This document shows, one piece after another, positions 53,040 to 62,116 of a stretch of 64,000 nucleotides of DNA. Each line of letters opens with the position of its first letter. The first letter of the stretch is position 1. The notes beneath the pieces are model-generated. The model saw only the letters and a list, made by a program, of their open reading frames with translations. It searched no databases and had not been told where the DNA came from. Source of the stretch: Bacillus norwichensis. Lineage in GTDB: Bacteria; Bacillota; Bacilli; Bacillales; Bacillaceae_C. The position numbers were made by a program, and so were the translations under genes. The stretch is from assembly GCF_014836955.1 (NCBI RefSeq), contig NZ_JACSPV010000005.1:110964-174963 (forward strand). Reading direction: 5' to 3'.

Positions 53040-53267
53040 CTACCTCCCTACCAACCGGCTGATCGGACGAAATATAGCTTGCTCCAAATCAGCAGGACCT
53101 TTTAAATACTCCAAATTGAATAAGGATAGTGCAAGACCTAGCAAAATTAAAACGATAAATGTTCCTTTATCCCTTTTGGAACTGTCCTTCATCCTTGGCC
53201 ATTGTAAAATAACAATGACTGCAGCAACTGCTGCTGTACTGAAGAATTGTTTCCACTCCATTGTCAT
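53040..53267 (-). CDS. Small two-helix membrane protein of ger operon 2 (D-subunit-like)
   Basis: 75 residues. Two hydrophobic stretches (FFSTAAVAAVIVILQW and GTFIVLILLGLALSLF) separated by a charged loop MKDSSKRDKG. Its start overlaps the C-subunit stop by 4 bp (ATGA) with GGGGAGA upstream. Small two-helix proteins encoded in ger operons (GerD-subunit or GerXD type) are known in Bacillus to modulate receptor function; assignment here is by size, topology and position. Confidence 0.8.
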   Translation of the reverse strand: MTMEWKQFFSTAAVAAVIVILQWPRMKDSSKRDKGTFIVLILLGLALSLFNLEYLKGPADLEQAIFRPISRLVGR

Positions 53268-54457
53268 TCTTCTCCCCGTGATTTAATCGGACCATTAATA
53301 TATCCCTGTCTGCGAATATTGGTCTTGATGTGGATTTCGGTCTGAACTTCCGGAAACACTTCTTCCCACCTGTTTTCCACCTGCTTCCATTCCTGCGGAT
53401 ATTTCCGATGAAATTCTTTGCCGTAATCCAGTACATCTAATTTATATTCTTTCGCGTCAGCTATCACTTGGCGAATCCGCTCTTCTACTTTATCTCCATA
53501 AGCCTTCTTAACTTTCCGCTCTGATTCCGGATTATCCAAATCTAAATCTGTTCCATTCTGAATAAGGCTTCCTTCCGTATTAATGTCTACAATCATCTTC
53601 CACGTCCCATTTTGAATTTTGGGTATGAGCTTCACTTGGTTGTTGACTAGGAAAATAGACATTTTTCCATTGCCTTCCCCTGGCTCAAAGGTAATGGTAT
53701 AGTCCTTCAACTTTTCCTTCAGCCACAGCAGCCCCCGCGTTGTTGATTCAGAAATTACTCCTACCATTCGATCTTTTTCGAAAAAAACAGTACCATCAAA
53801 AATAACATCTTGATTCTTATCTCCATCACTACTGTGCTTTATAACATCCAAGTAAGGCAAAACAACATTTTGGTCTTTCGAAGTTAACATTTCATCAAGA
53901 TCCTGAAGTGTTACATTCATACCATGCTCTCCTTTGGAGAGCTTCCGAAGGGCGTCCGCTGAATAACGTTCAAGGGTAGCCTTCGTATCCAGGATTCTTT
54001 TAGCATTTCCCTGGCCAACAAACATGTAAGCTCTCTCCCGCGGCTCTGGATGCCGTAGGAGAAAATCAACATGATCTTGTATTCCGTCCTTGGCTACATC
54101 CTCACCAAAAATAAATATTTTACAGGATCCCCAAAAGACTTTACGGGATAATTCAGCCTGAAGCTTCGAGAGGGCTTCCGCTACATTCCTTCCTTTATGG
54201 TAAGTAATCATCGTTTGCTTACCTCCGCTTGTAACGCTTCCACCGCCCTCGCTGCCTCCCCCCATTGACTTCGGAATAAAAATTTCAAGAGAAAGCTCTA
54301 TTTGACCATCTTCACTTTTATCAATCCCCGTAGCCGTCACAATAGCAAGATCATTTATTTCGATCCGGTCCCAACAACCAGTGAGGATTAGCATACTTCC
54401 GACAAGGATAATAAATATAATGGATTTTTTGATAAAAGAATTGTATACCTCCTGCAC
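53264..54457 (-). CDS. Spore germinant receptor subunit C (lipoprotein), operon 2
   Basis: 397 residues. Signal with lipobox LILTGCWDRIEINDLAIV, then FWGSCKIFIFGEDVAKDGIQ, RGLLWLKEKLKDY and the C-terminal HRKYPQEWKQVENRWEEVFP. A glycine/serine-rich insertion (GGGSEGGGSVTSGGK near residue 65) is present. GTG start 10 bp after the A-subunit stop, with GAGGG upstream. Second gene of the operon. Confidence 0.9.
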   Translation of the reverse strand: MQEVYNSFIKKSIIFIILVGSMLILTGCWDRIEINDLAIVTATGIDKSEDGQIELSLEIFIPKSMGGGSEGGGSVTSGGKQTMITYHKGRNVAEALSKLQAELSRKVFWGSCKIFIFGEDVAKDGIQDHVDFLLRHPEPRERAYMFVGQGNAKRILDTKATLERYSADALRKLSKGEHGMNVTLQDLDEMLTSKDQNVVLPYLDVIKHSSDGDKNQDVIFDGTVFFEKDRMVGVISESTTRGLLWLKEKLKDYTITFEPGEGNGKMSIFLVNNQVKLIPKIQNGTWKMIVDINTEGSLIQNGTDLDLDNPESERKVKKAYGDKVEERIRQVIADAKEYKLDVLDYGKEFHRKYPQEWKQVENRWEEVFPEVQTEIHIKTNIRRQGYINGPIKSRGEE

Positions 54458-54467
54458 TATTTAGCCC

Positions 54468-56051
54468 TCACTTTCCTCCGTTCTGCGTCTCGTCATTTCG
54501 AGCCAGTCCAGGCTTTTGACCGGGCGCCTGTCTGTATACATTAGTACTTCCATCAAAATGAGGACGTGTGTCCATCATCCAAAAAGGCGATCTCCAAAGT
54601 ACATCCTTCAATTCATGCTTTTTGAGGGGTGCCAACGGCTGCATATAGGGCTCTCCGAAGGACCTTAACGTACATAAATGAATAATAATCGCCAAGACGC
54701 CCAACATGATCCCAAGCAGTCCCAAAAACCCGGCAAGAATAACAAGAGGAAAACGAAGAAAACGAATGGAATAACCGATAATATAACGTGGTACCAAAAA
54801 TGAAGCAATTCCCGTCGTGGATACCACTATAACCATTGGAGCTGATACAAGTCCTGCCTGCACAGCCGCCTGTCCAATAACAAGGGCACCGACAATGCTG
54901 ACAGCAGCACCGATTTGATTGGGAAGCCGAACCCCAGCTTCCCTCAGCGCTTCCAGCATCAATTCCATCAAAATCACTTCTACCAAGGCCGGATACGGAA
55001 CACTCTCTCTTGCGGCAGCAATACTTAGAAGCAGCGGATCCGGAATCATTTCCTGATGGAAAGTGGTAATCGCTACAAAAAGAGACGGGAGTACCAAGGA
55101 AATAACGATAAATACATACCGCAGCCAACGGATAACCGTGCCGAAAATATAGCGTTCATAATAATCATCAGGCGCTTGGAGCATGGAAAAAAATGAAACG
55201 GGAGCAATTAAAGCAAATGGTGTACCATCCAATAAAATCGCTGCACGCCCTTCTAACAATTGAGCAGCTACCACATCCGGTCGCTCCGTTGATAAAACTT
55301 GCGGAAATGGCGAATATGGATTGTCCTCAATCAACTCTTCGATATAACCACTCTCCAGAACACTACCGACCTCTATTCGCTGCAGCCTTTCCTCCAATTC
55401 TTCTATTAAATTTGGACTAGCTACTCCTTCAATATAGGCAAGAACAATCTCCGTCTTCGTATATTCACCTTTATTAATTGGTTTCATTTTTAGTGCCGCA
55501 CTTTTTATTATGCGCCGCACCATTGCTGTATTTACCTGAAGCGATTCAATGAACCCTTCGCGCGGACCTCTAATCACCTTTTCTGACTGCGGTTCTTCAA
55601 TACTCCGGACTTCATACTTAGACAATGCTAAAGATAGGGCGATATTTTCAGTTTCAATCAATAAGATAGGACAACCATTCGAAATCGACTCAATACAGTC
55701 GGAAACAAGGGATACCTGTTTAATGCCCGAGACCGCAATTGTATTTTTAATGATCTCAAGCTTTGGCAGGTGGAATTTTTCGACATCTTTCTGGATAAGC
55801 GGGTAAATAACACATTCATCTAGAATTTCCAAATCTGATAAACCTTCAATATAAATAATCATTCCCCTCACACTGCCGAAAATCTGAAACTCGCGGAAAA
55901 TGACATCTGAACATTCGTAATAAATAGATTGAAAAGCCTCAACATTCTCATTGAAGCTTTTCCGAAGGGGCTCCTGCGGCTTAGGCATTGGTTTATCATT
56001 TGTTTGCTTTTTTCTGTTTCTCTTCAGTAGCCTCTGCACATTCCGAATCAA
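54468..56051 (-). CDS. Spore germinant receptor subunit A (GerA family), operon 2
   Basis: 527 residues from a TTG with GGAGGG upstream. Long hydrophilic N-terminal domain (about 1-290), then membrane helices: SIAAARESVPYPALVEVILM, REAGVRLPNQIGAAVSIVGA and SFGEPYMQPLAPL. First gene of the minus-strand operon A-C-small-B. Distinct in sequence from the operon 1 A subunit, so the two receptors probably respond to different germinants. Confidence 0.92.
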   Translation of the reverse strand: MIRNVQRLLKRNRKKQTNDKPMPKPQEPLRKSFNENVEAFQSIYYECSDVIFREFQIFGSVRGMIIYIEGLSDLEILDECVIYPLIQKDVEKFHLPKLEIIKNTIAVSGIKQVSLVSDCIESISNGCPILLIETENIALSLALSKYEVRSIEEPQSEKVIRGPREGFIESLQVNTAMVRRIIKSAALKMKPINKGEYTKTEIVLAYIEGVASPNLIEELEERLQRIEVGSVLESGYIEELIEDNPYSPFPQVLSTERPDVVAAQLLEGRAAILLDGTPFALIAPVSFFSMLQAPDDYYERYIFGTVIRWLRYVFIVISLVLPSLFVAITTFHQEMIPDPLLLSIAAARESVPYPALVEVILMELMLEALREAGVRLPNQIGAAVSIVGALVIGQAAVQAGLVSAPMVIVVSTTGIASFLVPRYIIGYSIRFLRFPLVILAGFLGLLGIMLGVLAIIIHLCTLRSFGEPYMQPLAPLKKHELKDVLWRSPFWMMDTRPHFDGSTNVYRQAPGQKPGLARNDETQNGGK

Positions 56052-56272
56052 GCCAGTTCCCTCCGTTTATAGTTTTTTTTTATCTTTCTACACATGAAGC
56101 CAATTATTCAAAAAACACCAGATTCTTCAAGTTAGAAAAAATCAAGGGCAGCTTGAGCCTTTCGGAAAAAGCAAACGAAAGTTTAGCCTGCTTTTCCCAC
56201 TAATGACTAGAAATAATTGTTGGTTTTTTAATTTGGTTAATTTTTTTTGACCTTTTAATCAACTGGAAATGT

Positions 56273-57007
56273 TCAATACTCCAATTTCTTCACATTCCAC
56301 ATAAGCGAATCGACCCCTTTGGAAAAATGGACAATCGGTTCTTCTGAAAAATCTAGATTTAAAGGTGAGAAAAGGGTATTTCTTTGGATTTGAACATCCG
56401 CCTTTTGTAAAGGCCAAGGCAGATGATGAATGTCTCCATGGAAAATATCTTTTTTATTTTGGGTTGTGTAAAAACAGTATTTCTCTGTAAGGAAATGATC
56501 GAGTGTGCCATCGCTCGGGAAAAACTTATTTTCTTTTGGTGTACAGCTTCCATCAAAGCGAACAGGCAAGTTTTTACGTACAGAGTCATAGAAAGTAGCC
56601 TCGCCTTCCTGTCGTATGGAAATGTCTGCCGAATGATACGGAAGGCGGTACCATCTTTTTGCAATCAACAAAGAAGCCCAGTCATTTACATCAAGAGAAA
56701 TGAAAAAAACACCAGGCTTTCCCTTATGTTTAACATATGTTCGAACGTTCACTTCAGAAAAAGGAGCAACCACAGAAAAAAAAGAAAGGCCTCGGAAGTA
56801 AATTCCTTCCATTTCAAATGCCACAATTCCAAGCCAGGCAGATCCGTCATATGTATCAATTTCCAATACAGACGGTATATAAGAGCGGAGTTGCTCAGGC
56901 TGAACAGGCCAATGTAGAAATAATGTATTGCGCCATGTCTGTCGCATGATCCAATTATTTGGAGGCAATGGTAGCAATCGATGCTCAACTTCTTTATATA
57001 TGTCCAT
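56273..57007 (-). CDS. DUF2071 (YqjF-like) protein
   Basis: 244 residues. The N-terminal WIMRQTWRNTLFLHWPVQPE, then AWLGIVAFEMEGI and VNVRTYVKHKGKPGVFFISL, are typical of DUF2071, a fold related to acetoacetate decarboxylase. Function unknown. AAAGGAG lies 8 nt before the ATG at 57007; the frame opens at 57025. Divergent from the glutamate synthase-like gene. Confidence 0.85.
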   Translation of the reverse strand: MDIYKEVEHRLLPLPPNNWIMRQTWRNTLFLHWPVQPEQLRSYIPSVLEIDTYDGSAWLGIVAFEMEGIYFRGLSFFSVVAPFSEVNVRTYVKHKGKPGVFFISLDVNDWASLLIAKRWYRLPYHSADISIRQEGEATFYDSVRKNLPVRFDGSCTPKENKFFPSDGTLDHFLTEKYCFYTTQNKKDIFHGDIHHLPWPLQKADVQIQRNTLFSPLNLDFSEEPIVHFSKGVDSLMWNVKKLEY

Positions 57008-57143
57008 GGTCTCGTCTCCTTTCAATTATAATTTGTGCTTATTACTTGTCTTCTATCCCTTATCATAATTTTTCAACGTCGGGACATAGTTTTTTTTATC
57101 TGAGCAACAATAAAGACAAGACAAAAGAGATTGGAGGACAACC

Positions 57144-58586
57144 ATGGCGGAAGTTTTGTCCTATATTACATTTGGAATCACAGTCTTCTTATTTATCGTT
57201 TTTTTGTTTGCATTATTTGGTTGGCGTTGGATCATGAAAAGGATTGTCAAGCTCACAACCAAAATCATTTTTACTGATAGTTATCAGGAAAATATCATTG
57301 AAATCATTCCCGGCTTAAAGCATATGGGAATTCAAAATGTGCTGGAAAATAATTTACGCTCTGAAAGCGGAGATCTGCTTCATCGGCCGCTTGGTTCATC
57401 AAAAACATGGCCACATTTGGATAGCATCACATTTATACCTGTTCAAACATCACCTTTTCCGGTCTCAAGCGAAGATGATGTTGATGTCAGTGTCACAATC
57501 GGGCCCAAAGCAAAGAAGCCAATGAAAATTGAAATCCCATTTATGATTAGTGGAATGGCCTATGGTGTAGGTCTTAGTCGACAGGCCCGAATCGCTTTGG
57601 CAGGTGCAGCAAATAATACCGGCACTGCCATTAATTCCGGAGAAGGCGGGATCTTAGATGAGGAGTTGGATGCTGCTGGAAACTATATTCTACAGTTTTC
57701 TAAAACCGAGTGGGCCAAGGACGAAAAATTTATTAAACGGGCAGACATGATTGAAATCAAGCTCGGTCAGGGAGCCAAGATGGGGATGGGAGCGAAACTC
57801 TCGCCAAAAAACCTGACAGGAAAAGCCAGGGAGATCATGGGCTTAAAAGAAGGTGAGGATGCCGTTATTTATGAACATTTCTTTGAAAACCAGACATTGA
57901 AGGACTTAAAAGAATTAGTTAAGGAACTTCGTGACCTGTCAGGAGGCGTCCCAATTGGAGCCAAAATGGGAGCCGGAGGAAAGATCGAAGAAGATATCGA
58001 CCATTTGCTTGAAATGGGGGTCGATTATATCGCCATTGATGGTGGTCAAGCATCCACTCACGCAGGTGCACCTATTTTAGCTGATGATTTCGGAATCCCG
58101 ACATTGCATGCCATTGTTCGGGCTTCTAATCATTTGCGGAGAAGAAAAATGAAAGGGAAAGTCAGCTTGATTGTTTCAGGTGGACTTCTTGTTCCCGGTC
58201 ATTTCTTAAAAGTGCTGGCGCTTGGAGCTGATGCTGTCTATCTGGGATCAGCTATTCTCTTTGCATTAGCGCATACTCAGGTTACAAAAGCCCTTCCCTT
58301 CGAGCCGCCCACACAAGTCGTCTGGCACCAAGGGAAGTTTAAAGACCAGTTTGACATTAAGGAAGGAACAAGAGGCGCCGAAAAATTCCTCACCTCTAGT
58401 ACTGAAGAAATAAAAATGGCATTGAGAGCGATGGGAAAGAGCTCTTTGAGCGAATTATCCAGAAAAGATCTCGTTTCCTATGATGAGATGACAGCGAAAA
58501 TGATTGGAATTCCCTTTACATTTCAACCATTTCCAGGAAAGGGGAAGAACGGAATCAGAGGAAACGAAAAAGATCAAGAAAGCTAA
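57144..58586 (+). CDS. FMN-binding glutamate synthase-like protein (YerD-like)
   Basis: 480 residues. An N-terminal membrane segment (about residues 8-28) is followed by the glutamate synthase central FMN/substrate barrel: INSGEGGILDEE, IEIKLGQGAKMGMGAKLSPK, IGAKMGAGGKIEEDI, AIDGGQASTHAGAPI and VSGGLLVPGHFLKVLALGAD. The glutaminase domain and the cysteine cluster of true glutamate synthase are missing. B. subtilis YerD has this layout; the reaction is not established. GGAGG lies before the ATG. Confidence 0.87.
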   Translation: MAEVLSYITFGITVFLFIVFLFALFGWRWIMKRIVKLTTKIIFTDSYQENIIEIIPGLKHMGIQNVLENNLRSESGDLLHRPLGSSKTWPHLDSITFIPVQTSPFPVSSEDDVDVSVTIGPKAKKPMKIEIPFMISGMAYGVGLSRQARIALAGAANNTGTAINSGEGGILDEELDAAGNYILQFSKTEWAKDEKFIKRADMIEIKLGQGAKMGMGAKLSPKNLTGKAREIMGLKEGEDAVIYEHFFENQTLKDLKELVKELRDLSGGVPIGAKMGAGGKIEEDIDHLLEMGVDYIAIDGGQASTHAGAPILADDFGIPTLHAIVRASNHLRRRKMKGKVSLIVSGGLLVPGHFLKVLALGADAVYLGSAILFALAHTQVTKALPFEPPTQVVWHQGKFKDQFDIKEGTRGAEKFLTSSTEEIKMALRAMGKSSLSELSRKDLVSYDEMTAKMIGIPFTFQPFPGKGKNGIRGNEKDQES

Positions 58587-58655
58587 TGGCATTTTATAAC
58601 ATCCAAGAAAAAACCAGTTCTTATTATCATTTGTTCATAAAAGCCAGTAAACCAG

Positions 58656-58707
58656 CGGTGGTATTACCAATTTGTTCACGATTATATACGAGTTGGTAAT
58701 ACCACCG
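58656..58707. promoter_or_regulatory. Perfect 15-bp inverted repeat with GntR-like half palindromes
   Basis: CGGTGGTATTACCAA (58656-58670) and its exact complement TTGGTAATACCACCG (58693-58707) around a 22-base spacer. It could be the terminator of the upstream gene, though the tail is poor in T. Each arm contains TGGTAnTACCA, which resembles FadR-subfamily GntR operators, so a paired operator is the alternative. Confidence 0.5.
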
Positions 58708-58816
58708 TCATTTAATTAATAGGCTGTTTTGGCGTTATTCAATGAGCTATGATAACTTATAAATGGTGTTCTAATAATTTGAGGAGCCATCGTTTGACGG
58801 GCTTTTGACATCAGCT

Positions 58817-58953
58817 AGCATATTTGCGTATTGTCGCCCAGATTCTATTGAGCTCCGCTCGATAAATTTCCTCTGAAAATCTATGGCCTCAGCCGGGGTT
58901 TGCACCCCCACTGAATGGAATACCAATGGAGACTTAAGCTGAATGAAGTTAAA
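58817..58953 (+). repeat. Dispersed palindromic repeat, copy I (internally deleted)
   Basis: About 137 bp: AGCATATTTGCGTATTGTCG, GAGCTCCGCTCGATAAATTT, GGTTTGCACCCCCACTGAAT, then a deletion removing the CACCACTT hairpin, and AGCTGAATGAAGTTAAA. It ends 40 bp before the oxidoreductase start. The rest of 58587-58993 has only the inverted repeat above. Confidence 0.85.
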
Positions 58954-58993
58954 AGTTCGAATAAGGACAACCATGGAAAAGGGATGTAATCTA

Positions 58994-60109
58994 ATGGAAA
59001 GATTCATTGTCGTTGGCGCTGGGATTTTCGGTGCCTCTACTGCTTATCATTTGGCCAAAGCGGGAGTGAATGTTACGATCATTGACCGCAAAGATAAGGG
59101 ACAGGCAACAGATGCCGCTGCGGGTATTGTTTGTCCTTGGCTTTCGCAAAGAAGGAATAAAGATTGGTACAGGCTGGCAAAAACAGGAGCCGCATTCTAT
59201 CCCGGCTTAATTGCAGAACTCGAAAAGGCCGGAGAAACGGAAACTGGATATGCGAGAGTTGGAGCGATCAGCCTCCATACGGACCAGAAAAAGCTGATGG
59301 AAATGAAAGATAGAGCTTTAAAAAGACTCGCGGACGCCCCAGAAATAGGCGAGATCCGGCTTCTAGATAGCGAAGAAACTCGTACCCTATTTCCCCCTTT
59401 AGAGCAAAGCTACAGCTCTGTGTATGTAAGCGGCGCGGCACGTGTGAATGGCCGGGAGTTGCGGGATGCGCTGTTGCGTTCAGCGGAGCGATTAGGGGCA
59501 CAGATCATATACGGTGACGCACAGCTTGTGACAGAAGGAAAAAAGGTGACAGGTGTTAAAGCTGGCAGCGATTTTTTTGAGGCAGAGAAAATAGTAATAA
59601 CAGTCGGTGCCTGGATTAGTGATTTGCTTCAGTCCGTTGGCATTAGCTTTCGTTCGAAGGATTTAAAAGCACAGATTGTACATATGAGGCTACCTGATAC
59701 ACAAACAGGAAATTGGCCAGTGATTATACCGCCAGGAAGTCAATATATCGTTCCATTTGAAGATGGCCGGATTGTCGCCGGTGCCACCTATGAAAACTTT
59801 ACTAACTTCGATCTACGCGCAACAGCTGGCGGGATTCATGAAGTTTTAGAAAAAGCCTTGGAAGTTGCACCTGGTCTTGCAGACAGCAGCCTGTTGGAAA
59901 CGCGGGTTGGCTTCAGGCCTTATACACCCGAATCGATTCCCGTGCTCGGAGAACTGCCTGGATTTGAAAACATCCTCATTGGGAATGGGTTGGGGGCAAC
60001 CGGATTAACCGCAGGACCTTACCTAGGGGCAGAGCTTGCACGGTTGGCGTTGGGGGAAAAACCTGGTATGGACTTGAGCCTGTATCAAGTGGAGCGGGCT
60101 TTAACATGA
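58994..60109 (+). CDS. FAD-dependent amino-acid oxidase/dehydrogenase (DadA/glycine oxidase-like)
   Basis: 371-residue DAO-family flavoprotein. FAD fold IVVGAGIFGASTAYHLAKAG followed by the acidic ribose contact VTIIDRKDKG, substrate-domain strands VGAISLHTD and YVSGAARVNGREL, and the C-terminal VGFRPYTPESIPVLGELPGF and GNGLGATGLTAGPYLG. The frame opens at 58943 within the repeat edge; AAAGGG before the ATG at 58994 decides the start. Substrate probably a D-amino acid or N-methylated glycine; not determinable here. Confidence 0.87.
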   Translation: MERFIVVGAGIFGASTAYHLAKAGVNVTIIDRKDKGQATDAAAGIVCPWLSQRRNKDWYRLAKTGAAFYPGLIAELEKAGETETGYARVGAISLHTDQKKLMEMKDRALKRLADAPEIGEIRLLDSEETRTLFPPLEQSYSSVYVSGAARVNGRELRDALLRSAERLGAQIIYGDAQLVTEGKKVTGVKAGSDFFEAEKIVITVGAWISDLLQSVGISFRSKDLKAQIVHMRLPDTQTGNWPVIIPPGSQYIVPFEDGRIVAGATYENFTNFDLRATAGGIHEVLEKALEVAPGLADSSLLETRVGFRPYTPESIPVLGELPGFENILIGNGLGATGLTAGPYLGAELARLALGEKPGMDLSLYQVERALT

Positions 60110-60152
60110 AGCCATCAGCGGCCTGCAGGGCAGGCAGCTTTGTTTGAAAAAC

Positions 60153-60186
60153 AGCGAGGGATTCCAATCTTAGAATCCCTCGCTCA
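60153..60186 (-). terminator. Terminator of the acyl-CoA dehydrogenase-like gene
   Basis: AGCGAGGGATTC...GAATCCCTCGCT strong stem; on the minus strand it is followed by GTTTTTC, fitting the end of the gene at 60190. Confidence 0.85.
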
Positions 60187-60189
60187 GCC

Positions 60190-61239
60190 TTAAGCAAGTT
60201 TGTCAGCATAAGGCGTTATAAACGCATGCTGCCCTGCCGTATTTAAATCACGCCAAATTTTATTGATAGCGGAATCTTCCATAATAGCTTCCATTCCAAG
60301 ACAGCGAATGATGCTTCCAGCCCGACCAATGGCATGATGAACTGCCTGTTTACAGGTTTCACTAAAATGATCCTCTTGAACCAATGTAAGTGGCTTCCCG
60401 ATTAAATGATCAGCCCAGAGTAAATCTACTTCCTTATAAAAATCATCCCTATCTTTTTCAAGCTCTTTCCCTTTTTCCTGTACAACCATCAGGACCTTTT
60501 CAAAATGACTGGATCCTTCTGCAAAACGGCGAGAGGCTATTGCTTCCGCTTCCTGTTGAAAATGAGTAGCAATTCCGAGACAAACCGACGTAAAGGTAGC
60601 CTGGGAAAATGGAATAAATGGAAATGTATGTATGAAGCCATCATATTCATTTTGTCTCCGTGTCAGATCGAAAGTTCTTTCTTCTGGTACAAAAGCATCC
60701 TTCACCCGTATGGTATGACTACCCGTGCTTTTTAATCCAAAAGCCTGCCAATCATGGAGAATTTCCACTTGTTCCGTCATGAAAATAAAACTGGACACTT
60801 CGCCATCGTCTTTTATGCTGTTTGCTGTAAAAAAAGAGGCAAACTCTGCTCCGCTACAATATTTCCATTCACCAGTAACCAGAAAACCACCTTGAACTTT
60901 TTTGGCCATTCCTTGTGGATACCCGCTCCCCGCAATAACCGCATTCTCATCATCGAACAATCTATCAGCCTGCTCTTTTTGTATATAGGGGACGAACATT
61001 CCGCCTCCAGATCCAATTGCAGTCAGCCAACCCAAATTCCCCTCTATTTCGGACATTTTCTCAAATATACGAAGTGCTGCAGGAAGATCAAGGAATCTTC
61101 CTCCTAATTCTTCGGGAACAAACAGTTTAAAAAGCTTCTCTCTGAACATCCATTCCACTAGTTCCTTTGGAACATTCCTAGTTTGATCCATTTCCTTTGC
61201 ATAACTTCTAATATTATTTATGATTGCTTCACTGAACAT
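60190..61239 (-). CDS. Acyl-CoA dehydrogenase-fold flavoprotein
   Basis: 349 residues, slightly shorter than standard acyl-CoA dehydrogenases (about 380). N-terminal helices LVEWMFREKLFKLFVPEELG, middle beta-domain QGGFLVTGEWKYCSGAEFAS and C-terminal AIGRAGSIIRCLGMEAIMED. The catalytic Glu of acyl-CoA dehydrogenases is not evident, and the WKYCSGA and TGSHTIRVKDAFVP style resembles the hydroxylase branch (DszC/HsaA-like monooxygenases). So it may be a flavin-dependent monooxygenase rather than a fatty-acid enzyme. AGGAGG lies before the ATG. Confidence 0.75.
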   Translation of the reverse strand: MFSEAIINNIRSYAKEMDQTRNVPKELVEWMFREKLFKLFVPEELGGRFLDLPAALRIFEKMSEIEGNLGWLTAIGSGGGMFVPYIQKEQADRLFDDENAVIAGSGYPQGMAKKVQGGFLVTGEWKYCSGAEFASFFTANSIKDDGEVSSFIFMTEQVEILHDWQAFGLKSTGSHTIRVKDAFVPEERTFDLTRRQNEYDGFIHTFPFIPFSQATFTSVCLGIATHFQQEAEAIASRRFAEGSSHFEKVLMVVQEKGKELEKDRDDFYKEVDLLWADHLIGKPLTLVQEDHFSETCKQAVHHAIGRAGSIIRCLGMEAIMEDSAINKIWRDLNTAGQHAFITPYADKLA

Positions 61240-61261
61240 TATTTCTTCCTCCTAGTTGCAT

Positions 61262-61355
61262 AAAAGCGCAAGGCGAATTTTGATGAGGCAGTTGCTCAGT
61301 TAGCACAGCAAAGCTGCTCATTTCAATTACATCGTGAAAAGCTTCTTTGAGTATG
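61262..61355 (+). repeat. Second dispersed repeat family, copy 2
   Basis: AGCAAAGCTGCTCATTTCAA and the next 30 bp (to 61355) match 8960-9007 with about six differences; AAAAGCGC and GAGGCAG upstream also match. Same orientation as copy 1. Confidence 0.75.
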
Positions 61356-61568
61356 CTCCACAGCTTTGCAACGAAGAGAACATATCCTTCCTTGAATATG
61401 CTGTGCCACAGGAGCACATTCTCCCTAAATAAACTTCCGCGTGACTCGATCCTTACGCCGATGGCCTCTGGCCGCCACATCCTGGGCGTCGTAGTTAAAC
61501 ATAGGAAAACTTAATTCGACTAAATATTTCATCTGATTTTTAGTTGCTTACTCTACAAAAATAAAACA

Positions 61569-61592
61569 ACGTACAGTTAACTGCACGCTGTA
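61569..61592 (-). terminator. Possible terminator of the small coiled-coil protein gene
   Basis: GTACAG...CTGTAC stem with an inner GTTAAC; on the minus strand it is followed by GTTGTTTTATTTTT. Lies 10 bp after the gene's stop. Confidence 0.6.
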
Positions 61593-61601
61593 CCTCCACC
61601 T

Positions 61602-61847
61602 CTACAGCCAAAAAATTCCGATTATGACAAGCGCACCTAAAATTAGGCCACCGATTTGTCCAATCATCGCAGGGGTTACAATCGGTTTTGGCGTAAAAAA
61701 CTTGATGTCTTCGATGTCCTGTTCCAGCTTTTCCATCTTGGTTCTCATTTCTTTTATCTCATTTAATAATTGAGTATTTGTTTCCTCTCTGGCTTTCAGT
61801 TCTTTCAGCTCATTCAGCAACTGCAAACTAGCTTCATCTCTTTCCAT
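61602..61847 (-). CDS. Small coiled-coil membrane protein (XhlA-like layout)
   Basis: 81 residues. A charged heptad-rich coil (LLNELKELKAREETNTQLLN, EIKEMRTKMEKLEQDIEDI) fills about residues 5-48, followed by one C-terminal membrane helix (IGGLILGALVIIGIFW). The layout is like XhlA-type proteins of Bacillus phage lysis cassettes, but no holin, endolysin or other phage gene is nearby, so the role is open. GGAGG is 8 nt before the ATG at 61847. Confidence 0.75.
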   Translation of the reverse strand: MERDEASLQLLNELKELKAREETNTQLLNEIKEMRTKMEKLEQDIEDIKFFTPKPIVTPAMIGQIGGLILGALVIIGIFWL

Positions 61848-62116
61848 CACGATTACCTCCGTTTATTTTTAATACGAAATGGCTTTATGAAAGTTTCATT
61901 TGTCCTTGAAAGTACAAATCCGGGAAATTCATTTTTAAATGTTCAAGTATATTATACCAGTTCAAGAGTTCTCCGATTATCCCTTCCGTCTAAAATCTCC
62001 TCTTATTTGCAAAAATAATCTAAAAATATAAAAATCTGATTTATCCGACGCAGAATCTTGCTCCATATGATAGACTATGAGAATGATTGGAATATATACA
62101 AACTGGGGGGATTTTG

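Larger units (their letters stand above)
61240..61601. other. Intergenic region
   Basis: About 360 bp holding the second copy of the 8911-type repeat (61262-61355) and a small hairpin near 61569. Short minus-strand frames across it have no separate ribosome binding site and are not called. Confidence 0.6.

Noticed and set aside
54613..55128. 171-codon frame within ger operon 2
   Set aside because: Same-strand shadow of the A-subunit gene, Cys/Ser-rich and without a ribosome binding site.
56423..56917. 164-codon plus-strand frame
   Set aside because: Antisense to the DUF2071 gene; no ribosome binding site and improbable composition.
61229..61480. 83-codon minus-strand frame containing FHDVIEMSSFAVLTEQL
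   Set aside because: Lies on the second repeat family and runs into the ribosome binding site of the next gene; the related frame at 8780-9007 suggests a repeat, not a gene.
61602..61847. Prophage lysis cassette
   Set aside because: Only one XhlA-like small protein is present; no holin, endolysin, tail or integrase gene lies in the surrounding sequence.
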